The position numbers were made by a program, and so were the translations under genes. The notes beneath the pieces were generated by a model. The model was not told the DNA's origin. It saw only the letters and a list, made by a program, of their open reading frames with translations, and made no database searches. DNA of 64,000 nucleotides, from the NCBI RefSeq assembly GCF_902729445.1, contig NZ_CACVCE010000023.1:124001-188000 (forward strand). Direction: 5' to 3'. The stretch is from Magnetospirillum sp902729445 (lineage in GTDB: Bacteria > Pseudomonadota > Alphaproteobacteria > Rhodospirillales > Magnetospirillaceae). This document shows, piece after piece, positions 9,307 to 18,580 of this stretch (within the stretch, counting starts at the first letter, position 1; each line of letters begins with the position of its first letter).

Positions 9307-11382
9307 CTACAGCCCTGCGGGCGGGTTTGGCAAGCCGTAGCCGGCCGAGAACGGCACCGTCAGACCCCACAACCGGGCCAGCTGGTCGGGCGAGGTCACG
9401 AGGTGGTGGCCGGGCGCCAGATGGCCGGCGCTGTCCTCGATGACGATACGGCCGGGCTCGATGGCCACCCGGCGGGTCACCGGTTGGCCGAAGCCGTGGT
9501 GGGTTCCGACGAATTCATCGGCGGTGAAGCGGATCGGCTGTGCCCGGGCGCGGTCCTCCAGGCGGAACGGGGCCAGCAAAGTCGCCGGCTCGCGCTCACC
9601 CAGGCGCGGCGCGAAATGGGCCAGGACCGAGCGATAGCGATTGCGGATCGATAGGTCGGGGGTATAGACGCCGGTGCCCGGGTCGGTGGCCCAGCCGATG
9701 CCGTCGATCTCGATCTCGACCGCCAGCTGGTCGTTATGGGCGTGGCCGCCATTGCCGTTCTGGCCCACCGGGCCACAGCGCACCGCGATGAATGTCCTGT
9801 CGTTTCGCCACAGGAACAATCCGAATTCCGGAGTGGCGATGGCGGTCAGGCCATCCAGCGCCGTCGGATCGGGCGGCACGATCTCGAGCCGGATGGCCGG
9901 GGTGAAGACGGCATTCCCGTCCGGCCAGACGGCGGAAGGAATGGCAACATCGACCGGGCCGCCGGACAACTGGCGGACCAGTTCGGTCTCGAGGGCGGCC
10001 CGTGGCGGGGCGGTCAGGTCCACCCGCACCAGCCCCTGGGCGGCGGCGATCAGCCCGCCCGGGTCCAGCCCGTCCAGACCGGGGGTCAGGATCAGGAAGC
10101 GGCCGGAATCGTTGTCGCCGATCTGGGCCATGCGGCCCGACGGCATGGTCGTATCGAAAGCGAAACGGGCAGCGCCGGCCAAGCGGGCCAGGCATTCGGG
10201 ACCGAAGGGCGGCCAGGCAAGGGGGCCGGGCGGCAAGGCAGGCTGGCGCCGCCACAGGCGGTGATCATAGAAGGTGACGCGGCGCGCTTCGGGCAGGCCG
10301 TTGATCATCGCCACCGTATGGATGGCCATTTCCGCCGACAGGCGGTGATAGGCGATCGAGGCCTCGAAATTGGCGCCTTGGGCATCGAACTGACGGGGGA
10401 TTTCCACCTGCAGCCAGCGGATCGCCAGGGCCAGATAGATGTCGGTCTCGGGGGTGGCGGGCAGGGTGGCGGCAATCCAGGCCAGGCCGCAGATGTCGGC
10501 CAGGAAGTGGTTGCCGCGATGGGCCTCGTTCCATTCCAGATGGCCGGCGACATGGCGGGCATGGGCCAGCAGGGCGGTGGCGACGAACGAGTGAAAGTCC
10601 TCGTCGAAGGTGGCGCCGCAGGCCTGGAACAGGTCCAGCGCCACGATGATGTTGACGGCGCGGATCGCCACATCCATCGGGCAGGCCCAGTTGACCCCCC
10701 AGCCGGGCGGGTTGGCGGCCAGGAAGTCCAGCACCTGGTCGTGGAACTCGACGGCCAGGCGCCGGTCGCCGTCCAGTCCGTAGGCCAGGGCCAGACCGGG
10801 CAGGTGTTGCAGCCGGGCCAGTTCCCACGGCACCTTGACGTCGACGCCCGGCTTGTGGCCATAGGCCACGCTGGGGCCGAAGGTGTCGGGCTGCCAGCGA
10901 TAGCCCGACTTGAAATCCACATGCCAGTCGATCGGGCGGTAATCGGGATTGGTCAGGCAATCCAGCAGGATCATCACCTGCACCCGGTTGCCCGGCGTGG
11001 CCTGGGCGACGATGGCCGCCTTCCAGTCGGCGCCCAGCGCCCGGCCCGGTCCATAGCGATGGCGGCCGAAGCCGGCAAAGCGCGCCCCGTGCGCGACCAC
11101 CACCGGCCCCGATCCCAACAGGTCGAAGCGATGCGCCAGCACATCGGCGGCCAGCACCCGCAAGGAATCGGCATTGGCCTCCAGCATGGCGCGGTCGGGG
11201 GCGTGGAAGCGACGGATCAGCGCGCCCCTGACCTGCTCGGGCGGCGGGAAGGTGCTTTGGCGGCGCAGCATCTTGCCGACCAGCCGCCGGCCGATTGTTC
11301 TGGTGGCGTAACGGATGGTCTTGGCCGCCGCGTCGGCGGGCGACATGGTGAGGGCGTGGCGGATCAGGTGGGCCAGCGACAT
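9307..11382 (-). CDS. Heparinase II/III family protein
   Basis: The protein has 691 residues. The ATG at 11382 overlaps the TGA of the upstream dehydratase gene (TGATG), so translation is coupled. The N-terminal half is the all-alpha toroid (EWNEAHRGNHFLADICGLAWI). The C-terminal beta-sandwich bears the signature GGHAHNDQLAVEIEIDG and ATDPGTGVYTPD. Family members cleave uronate-containing polysaccharides by beta-elimination. I see no signal peptide; the N-terminus is basic and not hydrophobic. Homologous enzymes without signals occur in polysaccharide biosynthesis loci, where they may trim or edit the glycan. The position next to a nucleotide-sugar dehydratase supports that. Confidence 0.85.
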   Translation of the reverse strand: MSLAHLIRHALTMSPADAAAKTIRYATRTIGRRLVGKMLRRQSTFPPPEQVRGALIRRFHAPDRAMLEANADSLRVLAADVLAHRFDLLGSGPVVVAHGARFAGFGRHRYGPGRALGADWKAAIVAQATPGNRVQVMILLDCLTNPDYRPIDWHVDFKSGYRWQPDTFGPSVAYGHKPGVDVKVPWELARLQHLPGLALAYGLDGDRRLAVEFHDQVLDFLAANPPGWGVNWACPMDVAIRAVNIIVALDLFQACGATFDEDFHSFVATALLAHARHVAGHLEWNEAHRGNHFLADICGLAWIAATLPATPETDIYLALAIRWLQVEIPRQFDAQGANFEASIAYHRLSAEMAIHTVAMINGLPEARRVTFYDHRLWRRQPALPPGPLAWPPFGPECLARLAGAARFAFDTTMPSGRMAQIGDNDSGRFLILTPGLDGLDPGGLIAAAQGLVRVDLTAPPRAALETELVRQLSGGPVDVAIPSAVWPDGNAVFTPAIRLEIVPPDPTALDGLTAIATPEFGLFLWRNDRTFIAVRCGPVGQNGNGGHAHNDQLAVEIEIDGIGWATDPGTGVYTPDLSIRNRYRSVLAHFAPRLGEREPATLLAPFRLEDRARAQPIRFTADEFVGTHHGFGQPVTRRVAIEPGRIVIEDSAGHLAPGHHLVTSPDQLARLWGLTVPFSAGYGLPNPPAGL

Positions 11383-13262
11383 CAGGGCCGCGGGGAATAT
11401 TCGGGCACCAGCCGGCGCAGGCGGGCGATGGCGGCCGGGGCGTCGTGGGCGCGGCATTCGCCTTCCAGGCTGTGCAGTTCGGCGGCCAGTTCGGCCACAT
11501 CGACCGAGCGGGGCGTGGCCACCAGGATGCCTTCGCGGTCGGTGGCGACCGGCGGCTCGGCGCCGTGGAAGATTTCCTCGAACAATTTCTCGCCGGGGCG
11601 CAGGCCGGTGAAGGCGATCTTGATGTCGATGTCGGGGCGCAGTCCGGCCAGCCGGATCATCTGGCGGGCCAGGTGGACGATGCGGACCGGCTCGCCCATA
11701 TCCAGCACGAAGATCTTGCCGCGATAATCGGGATGGGCATCGCCGAAGGCCGAGGCCTGCAGGACCAGTTCGACCGCCTCGCGCACCGTCATGAAATAGC
11801 GGGTCATCTCGGGGTCGGTGACGGTCAGCGGCCCGCCCTCGGCCAGCTGCTTCTGGAACAGCGGCACCACCGAGCCGGTCGAGCCCAGCACGTTGCCGAA
11901 CCGCACGGTGACATAGCGGGTGCTGATGCCCGACAGGTCAAGGGCCTGGGCGTACATCTCGGCGACGCGCTTGGACGCCCCCATGACATTGGTCGGGTTG
12001 ACCGCCTTGTCGGTCGAGATCTGCACCATCAGCCGGACGCCGTGGGCGGCGCAGGCATCGGCGACGTTGCGGGTGCCGACGGCGTTGGTCAGCAGGCCCT
12101 CGTCGGGATTCCATTCCACCATCGGAACGTGCTTCAGGGCGGCGGCGTGGAACACCAGCTCGGGCCGGTGGGTGCGCATGGCGGCCTCGATCCGGGTGGC
12201 GTCGCGGACATCGCCCAGCACCGGGTGACGCGCCAGTTCGGGGTGGCGGCCGGCCATTTCCAGGTCGATAGCGTAAAGATTGAACTCGCACGCCTCGAAC
12301 AGCACCAGGCTTTCGGGCGCCCAATCGGATATCTGGCGCACCAGCTCCGAGCCGATGGATCCCCCGGCGCCGGTCACCAGCACGCGCTTGCCCTTGATCA
12401 GGGCCTCCATGCCCTCGCGGTCCAGCACGGTCTGCGGCCGGCCCAGCAGGTCCTCGACGGCGATCGGGCGGATGGTCAGCTTGTCCTCGAGCCCGTCCTT
12501 CAGGTCGGTCAGGCGGGGAATGCGGGCCAGCGGCAGGCCCAGGCGGTCGGCCTGGTCCAGCAGGCGGCGCATCTCGCCGCCATCCAGGCGGTGGTCGGTG
12601 ACGATCAGCCGCTGCGGCTGGGTGCCGGCGGCTTTCAGCCGGGCCATCACCGCGTCCAGCTCGGCGGTCGAGCCCAGCACGTCGATGCCGTGGATGTTGC
12701 GCCCGACCCGGCCGCCGCCATCCGAGATCAGGCCGATGGCCCGATACTCGGCGTCGGGGGCCATGGTGGCGCGGATGAACAGCTCGGCCTCGTCGCCGGC
12801 GCCGACCAGCAGGACCGGAACCCGGGTGCCGCCAGCGGCGTTCTTGGCCGAGCGGCGGCGATCCTTCCACGACCGATACAGAAAGCGCGGGCCGCCCAGC
12901 AGGGCCAGCAGCACGAACCAATTGATCACCGGCACCGAGCGCGGCAGGTCCTGCAGGCGGGTGACCAGGAACATCAGCACGGTGAAGATCAGGATGGTCA
13001 GGGTGGCGCCGCGGGTCAGCGTCATCAGATCGTTGACCGAGGCATAGCGCCACACCCCCTTGTACATCTTCGACATCAGGAAGGCGGCGGCGGCGGTCAG
13101 GGTGAAGGCCATCGTGGCGGTCGCCATCATGGTGGCGTCCCAGCCGGGCATCGCCAATTCGCCCTGACGCAGATAGACGGCGGCCAGGAACGACAGGGCG
13201 GCCATGATCACGTCATGGGCGAAGGCGACATGGCCACGGTGCAGAATCGGTTTCACACGCAT
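11382..13262 (-). CDS. WbpM/CapD-type nucleoside-diphosphate-sugar 4,6-dehydratase
   Basis: The protein has 626 residues, the length of the long membrane-bound WbpM/CapD group. Four N-terminal transmembrane helices (about residues 12-125) precede a CoA-binding-like Rossmann region (VPVLLVGAGDEAELFIRA). The catalytic SDR domain follows, with NAD motif VLVTGAGGSIGSEL. The segment STDKAVNPTNVMGASKR places Met where classical SDR enzymes have Tyr and keeps the downstream Lys, as in UDP-GlcNAc 4,6-dehydratases of this type. It is expected to make UDP-4-keto-6-deoxy-GlcNAc for surface glycans at the inner membrane. It is divergent from the membrane-protein gene at 13.3 kb. Confidence 0.92.
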   Translation of the reverse strand: MRVKPILHRGHVAFAHDVIMAALSFLAAVYLRQGELAMPGWDATMMATATMAFTLTAAAAFLMSKMYKGVWRYASVNDLMTLTRGATLTILIFTVLMFLVTRLQDLPRSVPVINWFVLLALLGGPRFLYRSWKDRRRSAKNAAGGTRVPVLLVGAGDEAELFIRATMAPDAEYRAIGLISDGGGRVGRNIHGIDVLGSTAELDAVMARLKAAGTQPQRLIVTDHRLDGGEMRRLLDQADRLGLPLARIPRLTDLKDGLEDKLTIRPIAVEDLLGRPQTVLDREGMEALIKGKRVLVTGAGGSIGSELVRQISDWAPESLVLFEACEFNLYAIDLEMAGRHPELARHPVLGDVRDATRIEAAMRTHRPELVFHAAALKHVPMVEWNPDEGLLTNAVGTRNVADACAAHGVRLMVQISTDKAVNPTNVMGASKRVAEMYAQALDLSGISTRYVTVRFGNVLGSTGSVVPLFQKQLAEGGPLTVTDPEMTRYFMTVREAVELVLQASAFGDAHPDYRGKIFVLDMGEPVRIVHLARQMIRLAGLRPDIDIKIAFTGLRPGEKLFEEIFHGAEPPVATDREGILVATPRSVDVAELAAELHSLEGECRAHDAPAAIARLRRLVPEYSPRP

Positions 13263-13324
13263 GATCGGATCATTAGCGGACTTGGCCTTTGATGTCCAAG
13301 GCGATTCCGCTACTTTCTGGCCCG

Positions 13325-15127
13325 ATGGAAACCGTATTCGCCTTTTTTCCCGACATCGGCCAGGCCATCGGCCTGCTTGCCGTCCTGGCCGCCGCCGCGG
13401 CCCTGGCGGTGCTTGGCGCCGCCCTGGGCGGCACCACCTGGCGCGAGACCGACCTGGCCGCCGGCTGGGGGCTGGGCGCCGCCCTGCTGACCCTGGTGGG
13501 CGGCACCTTCGGCTGGCCGCTGACCGGGCTGGCCGCCGGGCTGGCGGTGGCGGTCGCGGGCGGTGCGTGGTGGCTGGGGCGCCGTTCCCAGCCGCCGGTG
13601 GCGCCGGGCGCGGTGCTGGCGGTGGCTTTGGTCCTGCCGCTGCTGGTGGTGGTGGCGGCGATGGTGCCGTCGCAATGGGACGAATTTTCGCAATGGCTGT
13701 GGAACGCCGCCTATCTGGTCGAGCACGACCGGGTGCCGCGCCAGGGGCTGGCGGCCCACCCGGGCAGTTTCCCGGCCTATCCGTTCGGCGCCGCCCTGCT
13801 GCCCTATCTGGCCTCGCGCCTGGCCGGCGGCCTGGTCGAACAGGCCGGCGCCCTGGGCAATGTCTTGCTGCTGGCCTCGTTCGGTCTGGTCATGGCCCGG
13901 ATCATGGCCGACAGCCAGGGATTGTCCCGGCCCGGCCCGGCTTTGGTGGCGGCAGGCTTGCTGCTGGCCACCCTGGCCGGCCCCAGCTTCGTTGCCAAGG
14001 TGGCGCTGACCGCCTATGCCGATGCCGGAACGGCGGTGCTGCTGGCGCTGGGGGCCTTTCTGGGGTGGGCGTCCATCGAGGCGCTGGCCGCCGGCCGCGA
14101 CGGGCAGGCGCGCGCCCTGGCGTGGAAGGCCAGCCTGGTCCTGGCCGGAATGGTCGCCTTCAAGCAATCCAATCTGGTTCTGCTGGTGCTGCTGGGCGGG
14201 GCCATCGCCGTGGCTTTCCTGCAAGAGACCCGGATCGGGCGGGGTGCGGCGCTGGGTCATCTGATCGTGATCCTCGCCCTGCCGGTGCTGGTGCTGATGC
14301 TGTGGCGCAGCCACGTCGCGACCCATCTGCCGGGGGCGGAATTCACCGTACGGCCGCTCGCCCACTGGTCGCTGGACCTGTTGCCCGACATCCTTGCCAG
14401 CATGGGACACGTCGCGCTCAACAAGGGTGGTCATTTCGGGTCCATGGCGATGGTGGCTTTGCTGGGGGCGCGGGCCTTGTGGCGCCGCCGCCCGGGGCCT
14501 GAACGGCTGGTGGCCATCGCCGCCCTGGTGACCCTGGGCTATCAGGCCTTCCTGCTGTTCGCCTATGTCGCCGCCTTCGATCGTTACGAGGCCGCCGCCG
14601 CCGCCTCCTATTGGCGCTACAACCTGCATGTCGGTGCCCTGCTGACCCTGGCCCTGGTGGCCTGGGTGGCTTACCGGCGCCATTGGCGCGGCCGGGCGTG
14701 GATCGGCTGGCTGGCGGTGGCGCTGGTGGTGGCCGGCCCCGCCCTGCTGGCGCCCCGCATCCGTTTCGATCGCGAGCCCCCCAAACCGTTCCTGCGCCAT
14801 GTCGCCCAGCAGGCGGCGCCGGCCTTGGGCGCAGGTGACCGGGTGGCGGTGGTCGATCTGACCGATTCCGGGCAAACCTGGCTGGCCATGCGCTGGTCGT
14901 TACGGGGAAGCCGGGCGCGGGTCGATGGGCTGTTCAACATGGCCGACGCCGATGCGGCTTTGGTCGCGGCCCGCCTGGCCGGGTACACCCATCTGATCAT
15001 CCGCCGCGCCACCCCGGCCGTCGAGAGTGCGGTGGGCATCGACATGGCGGCCGGTCAGGCGATGCTGTTGCAACGAAGCCACGAGGGGTGGATCATCCTC
15101 AAGCGCTGGAACGGGGACAAGCCATGA
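13325..15127 (+). CDS. Polytopic membrane protein, GT-C glycosyltransferase-like (hypothetical)
   Basis: The protein has about 600 residues; I chose the ATG at 13325, but an ATG at 13292 is in frame and no strong ribosome-binding site decides. About a dozen hydrophobic segments rich in Leu, Ala, Val and Gly are visible from the N-terminus (IGLLAVLAAAAALAVLGAAL) to about residue 470. A soluble C-terminal domain follows (DRVAVVDLTDSGQTWLAMRW). The first loop holds WDEFSQWLWNAAYL, an acidic loop like those of GT-C sugar transferases, but no family is certain. The ATGA overlap with the following GT2 gene suggests the pair act together in glycan assembly. Confidence 0.65.
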   Translation: METVFAFFPDIGQAIGLLAVLAAAAALAVLGAALGGTTWRETDLAAGWGLGAALLTLVGGTFGWPLTGLAAGLAVAVAGGAWWLGRRSQPPVAPGAVLAVALVLPLLVVVAAMVPSQWDEFSQWLWNAAYLVEHDRVPRQGLAAHPGSFPAYPFGAALLPYLASRLAGGLVEQAGALGNVLLLASFGLVMARIMADSQGLSRPGPALVAAGLLLATLAGPSFVAKVALTAYADAGTAVLLALGAFLGWASIEALAAGRDGQARALAWKASLVLAGMVAFKQSNLVLLVLLGGAIAVAFLQETRIGRGAALGHLIVILALPVLVLMLWRSHVATHLPGAEFTVRPLAHWSLDLLPDILASMGHVALNKGGHFGSMAMVALLGARALWRRRPGPERLVAIAALVTLGYQAFLLFAYVAAFDRYEAAAAASYWRYNLHVGALLTLALVAWVAYRRHWRGRAWIGWLAVALVVAGPALLAPRIRFDREPPKPFLRHVAQQAAPALGAGDRVAVVDLTDSGQTWLAMRWSLRGSRARVDGLFNMADADAALVAARLAGYTHLIIRRATPAVESAVGIDMAAGQAMLLQRSHEGWIILKRWNGDKP

Positions 15128-16065
15128 TCGTTGCCGCCATCCTGCCCTGTTATCGGGTTTCCGGTCAGATCGCGGCGGTGATCCGGGCGATCGGGCCGGA
15201 ATTCACCCACATCGTCGTGGTCGATGATTGCTGCCCGGAATCCTCGGGCGAGGTGGCCGCCGCCATCGGCGATCCCCGGGTGACGGTGGTGAAGCGCGCC
15301 CGCAATGGCGGCGTCGGCGCCGCCATGGTCGATGGCTATCGCACCGCCCTGGCGCTGGGCGCCGACATCCTGGTCAAGATCGACGGCGACGGCCAGATGG
15401 CGCCGGCCGACGCCGCCCGCCTGATCCGGCCGCTGACCGAGGGCGAGGCCGACTATGCCAAGGGCAACCGCTTCCGTGACTTCAAGGCCCTGGCGGCGAT
15501 GCCGCCCACGCGGTTGTTCGGCAATTCGGTTCTGTCGTTCCTGGTCAAGGCGGCGTCGGGCTATTGGACGGTGATGGACCCGACCAACGGATTCACCGCC
15601 ATCCGCCGCGAGGTTCTTGAGGCGCTGATGCTGGAACGCCTTGATTCAGGCTATTTTTTCGAGATCGACCTATTGTGCCGGCTCTATCTGGTCGAAGCGG
15701 TGGTGGTCGATGTCGCCCTGCCGGCCCGCTATGGCGACGAGACCAGCTCGCTGTCGGTGGCGCGGGTGGCGCGGCAATTTCCGGCCAAATTGGGCCGCGC
15801 CTTCCTGCGCCGATTGCTGCTGCGCTATTTCGTCCACGACTTCAACATGGCGTCGATCTACCTGCTGCTGGCGGTGCCCATGCTGCTTTTTGGCGGAATC
15901 GCTGGGGTTTTCGAGTGGGTCCGCTCGGTCGAAAGCGGTCAGGTACGTTCGGCCGGCACGGTGATGCTGGTGGCGATGCCGGTGATCCTTGGCTTGCAAC
16001 TTCTTTTGCAGTCAATCGCCATCGACATTGCGGCGGTTCCGAAACGATTCGTTAAGAATCGATGA
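15124..16065 (+). CDS. GT2 family glycosyltransferase with C-terminal membrane helices
   Basis: The protein has 313 residues. Its ATG overlaps the upstream stop (ATGA). The GT-A domain starts with AILPCYRVSGQIAAVI, has the nucleotide-binding VVVDDCCPESSGEV and the acidic KIDGDGQM motif, then a DPTNGFTAIRREV loop. Two hydrophobic segments at about 235-258 and 270-300 anchor it in the inner membrane. This layout matches dolichyl- or undecaprenyl-phosphate sugar transferases, so a lipid-linked sugar donor is a reasonable product. Its last 14 bases overlap the convergent GT4 gene. Confidence 0.85.
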   Translation: MIVAAILPCYRVSGQIAAVIRAIGPEFTHIVVVDDCCPESSGEVAAAIGDPRVTVVKRARNGGVGAAMVDGYRTALALGADILVKIDGDGQMAPADAARLIRPLTEGEADYAKGNRFRDFKALAAMPPTRLFGNSVLSFLVKAASGYWTVMDPTNGFTAIRREVLEALMLERLDSGYFFEIDLLCRLYLVEAVVVDVALPARYGDETSSLSVARVARQFPAKLGRAFLRRLLLRYFVHDFNMASIYLLLAVPMLLFGGIAGVFEWVRSVESGQVRSAGTVMLVAMPVILGLQLLLQSIAIDIAAVPKRFVKNR

Positions 16066-17308
16066 AGCCAGCCCGGTCGCGGCTGGTTCCGTCAACCGCA
16101 AGTTCCAGGACATCCATGAAGCGCTGGGCCTGATAGGCGCGGGAATGGCTGTTTGCCGCCGTTCTGCTGGCCTCGGCCAAGGTGGTGCGCAAGGCGCTGT
16201 CGTCAACCAATTGCCGGGCCGCATCCGCAAGTTGTTGCGGCCGGGCGGCCGGGACCCACAAACCGGCCCGGTCGGACTGGATGATGCGGCTGGCTTCGCC
16301 CTCGGGGGCGACCAGCAGCAGGGGCAGGCCCATGCCCATGGCCTCGAAAATCTTCGACGGGATCACCTCGGCGAAGGCGGGATCGTCCTTCAGGTGGATC
16401 AGGGCGGCGTCGCACAACGACCAGATGCGCGGCATCATCTCCTTGGGCTGCATGCCCTGGAACACCACGTTGGGCAGGGTGCGCCGCGCCGCTTCGTCCA
16501 TCAGCATCTGCCGCTCGGCGCCGGCGCCGACGAACAGGAAGCGGATGCGGTCGTCACCCTTCAATATCTCGGCGGCGTTCAGCACGTTGATCAGTCCGTG
16601 CGCCATGCCGTGGGTGCCGACATAGCCCAGCACGAACTTGCCCGCCAGGCCCCATTGTTCGGCCAGTTCGGAATCGCGCGGGCGGGGGGCGTAGCGCGGC
16701 AGATCGACGCCGTTGATCACCACCGCGATCTTTTCCGGCGGTATGGCGCGGCGGACCAGATCGGCCTTGAAGGCATGGGTCAGGGCGACCACCGCGGCCG
16801 CGCGGCGGTACAAGAACAGCTCTATTGCTTCCAGGGCGCGGATCACCGGGCTTTCGCGCATGGCGCCAACGGCGGTGATCGAGCGCGGCCACAGATCGCC
16901 CAGTTCGAAGATGAAGGGGACGCGGCGGGTGGCGGACAGCGCCCAGCCGCCGATCGCCGCGAAGAATTGCGGGCTGGTGGCGACGATCACGTCGGGGCGG
17001 GACTCGAACAGGCCGGCGCCATAGGCGGTGATCATGAAGCTGACGAAATCAAGGGTGCGCTTGGCGAAGCCCTCGTTGGCGCTGATATAGGTCTTGACCC
17101 GCACCACCCGCATGCCATCGACGTCCTGGACCTGGCGCCAGCGGTTCTGCCAGCCGTCGAACAGGCGGCCTTGCGGGAAATTGGGCGCCGAGGTCAGGAT
17201 GGTGACCCGGTGCCCGGCCTTGACCCAGTAAAGGGCGCGTTCATAGACACGGGTGGCGGCGGCGTTGGTCTCGGGCGGGAAGTTCTCGGTCAGGAACAAG
17301 ATGTTCAT
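16052..17308 (-). CDS. GT4 family glycosyltransferase (WbuB-like)
   Basis: The protein has 418 residues from the ATG at 17308, which overlaps the upstream ligase stop (ATGA). The N-terminal acceptor domain begins MNILFLTENFPPETNAAATR, the usual opening of WbuB/WcaI-like GT4 enzymes. The C-terminal donor domain includes VLGYVGTHGMAHGL, FLFVGAGAERQ and the GT4 EX7E region DPAFAEVIPSKIFEAMGMGLP. It is a cytoplasmic or membrane-associated transferase for surface polysaccharide; the sugar specificity cannot be read. Longer upstream extensions lie inside the ligase gene and were rejected. Confidence 0.88.
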   Translation of the reverse strand: MNILFLTENFPPETNAAATRVYERALYWVKAGHRVTILTSAPNFPQGRLFDGWQNRWRQVQDVDGMRVVRVKTYISANEGFAKRTLDFVSFMITAYGAGLFESRPDVIVATSPQFFAAIGGWALSATRRVPFIFELGDLWPRSITAVGAMRESPVIRALEAIELFLYRRAAAVVALTHAFKADLVRRAIPPEKIAVVINGVDLPRYAPRPRDSELAEQWGLAGKFVLGYVGTHGMAHGLINVLNAAEILKGDDRIRFLFVGAGAERQMLMDEAARRTLPNVVFQGMQPKEMMPRIWSLCDAALIHLKDDPAFAEVIPSKIFEAMGMGLPLLLVAPEGEASRIIQSDRAGLWVPAARPQQLADAARQLVDDSALRTTLAEASRTAANSHSRAYQAQRFMDVLELAVDGTSRDRAGFIDS

Positions 17309-18513
17309 GCGGACGTGCCTTCGCTGCTGGGCGCGCACAGGGCGGCGATGATCCACAGGGCCGAGACCCACCAGCTTTGCCAGATGCCATAGCTGACCGA
17401 GGCCACCGCCAGCGTTGCCGTCAGACAGGCCAGGTTCGCCGGCCGGCGGTCACGGGTGGCCTGGCCGACCAGCAGCAGGATCAGGGCGACGCCGACCATG
17501 CCCAGTTCCAGCCAGATCTGCAAAAGGGCGTTATGCGGGTGCAACGGTAGGCGCGTGCCGGTCAGGCTGCCCTTGTCGATTCCGGCCGGCGTGATCCATT
17601 GGGTGTCCAGGCGCTCCTCGGCGCCGGGAATCACCCGCGAGGATTCCATGCCCCAGCCGAGCAGGGGGTGCTCGGCGGCCTTGGTGCTGCTGAACTGCCA
17701 GACCGCCAGGCGGTGATGGGCCGAAATCGGCAGCCAGTCCAGGCTGGTGAAGCTGGCCGGCGGAATGGGCAGGCGTGGCGCCAGCGTCACCAGGGCCAGC
17801 ACCAGGGCGGCGGTGGCGACGACCACCAGCCGGGCCGCCCATTGGGGTGACCAGGTGGCGATGCCATAGACGACCGATCCGGCCAACACCGCCAAGATGG
17901 CGGCCAGGCTGTCGCCGGCCAGGATGACCGCGCCGATCACCGCCAGCGGGATGAAGCCGCGCTTGCGGCCCTGCCGCTCGGTCAGCCAGCCGACCAGCGG
18001 CCACACCGCCAAAGCCAGGATGGTGGCGCCGCGATTGAATTGCGACTTGGCGCCCGGCGGCAGCGGCTTCATGCCGCGCACCTCGAACAGAAGCCCCGAC
18101 AGGCTGTTGCTGGTCAGGTATTCGACGCTCAGGATCAAGGCGGCGACCAGCGAGCCGATCATCAACCCGGTCATCAATCCGTCGCGCTCGAGGCGGTCCA
18201 GGCTGCGGGCGGCAAGAATGCCGGCGGTCCCCACCACGACCATGCCACCCAGCCGCGCCGCGGAACCCAACGCCATCAGCGGCACCGGCGACCACAAGGC
18301 CGACAGGGCCGCCCAGGCGAACAACAGAATGGAAAGGGCGGCCACCGGCCATCCGGCGACCGGGTCGGCGCGGCGCGACCACAGCCGCGCCAGCGCCAGT
18401 ACTCCCAGCAATCCCGCCAATGGCGCCATCCCGTTGGCGGCCAGGACCGCCAGCGGCGGCAGGATCAGGCCGGCCGCGAACAGCAACAAGCGGGAGGGCG
18501 AGGTGGTGGTCAT
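17305..18513 (-). CDS. O-antigen ligase family (WaaL/Wzy-like) membrane protein
   Basis: The protein has 402 residues with about ten or more hydrophobic helices from the N-terminus (LLLFAAGLILPPLAVLAANG). A large periplasmic loop holds LGWGMESSRVIPGAEERL and PLHPHNALLQIWLELGMVG. The His-Asn pair in HPHNALLQ is a conserved feature of the O-antigen ligase/polymerase family. It is expected to ligate or polymerise lipid-linked glycans on the periplasmic side. It is coupled by ATGA overlap to the downstream GT4. The next gene upstream, asnB, is divergent with a 67-base gap that may hold promoters for both. Confidence 0.87.
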   Translation of the reverse strand: MTTTSPSRLLLFAAGLILPPLAVLAANGMAPLAGLLGVLALARLWSRRADPVAGWPVAALSILLFAWAALSALWSPVPLMALGSAARLGGMVVVGTAGILAARSLDRLERDGLMTGLMIGSLVAALILSVEYLTSNSLSGLLFEVRGMKPLPPGAKSQFNRGATILALAVWPLVGWLTERQGRKRGFIPLAVIGAVILAGDSLAAILAVLAGSVVYGIATWSPQWAARLVVVATAALVLALVTLAPRLPIPPASFTSLDWLPISAHHRLAVWQFSSTKAAEHPLLGWGMESSRVIPGAEERLDTQWITPAGIDKGSLTGTRLPLHPHNALLQIWLELGMVGVALILLLVGQATRDRRPANLACLTATLAVASVSYGIWQSWWVSALWIIAALCAPSSEGTSA

Positions 18514-18580
18514 GATGGCCGGACCATATCAGCGAGCCGACCGGTTGCCAACCCGCCGGGCATGGCCTAGAAAGGCTGCC

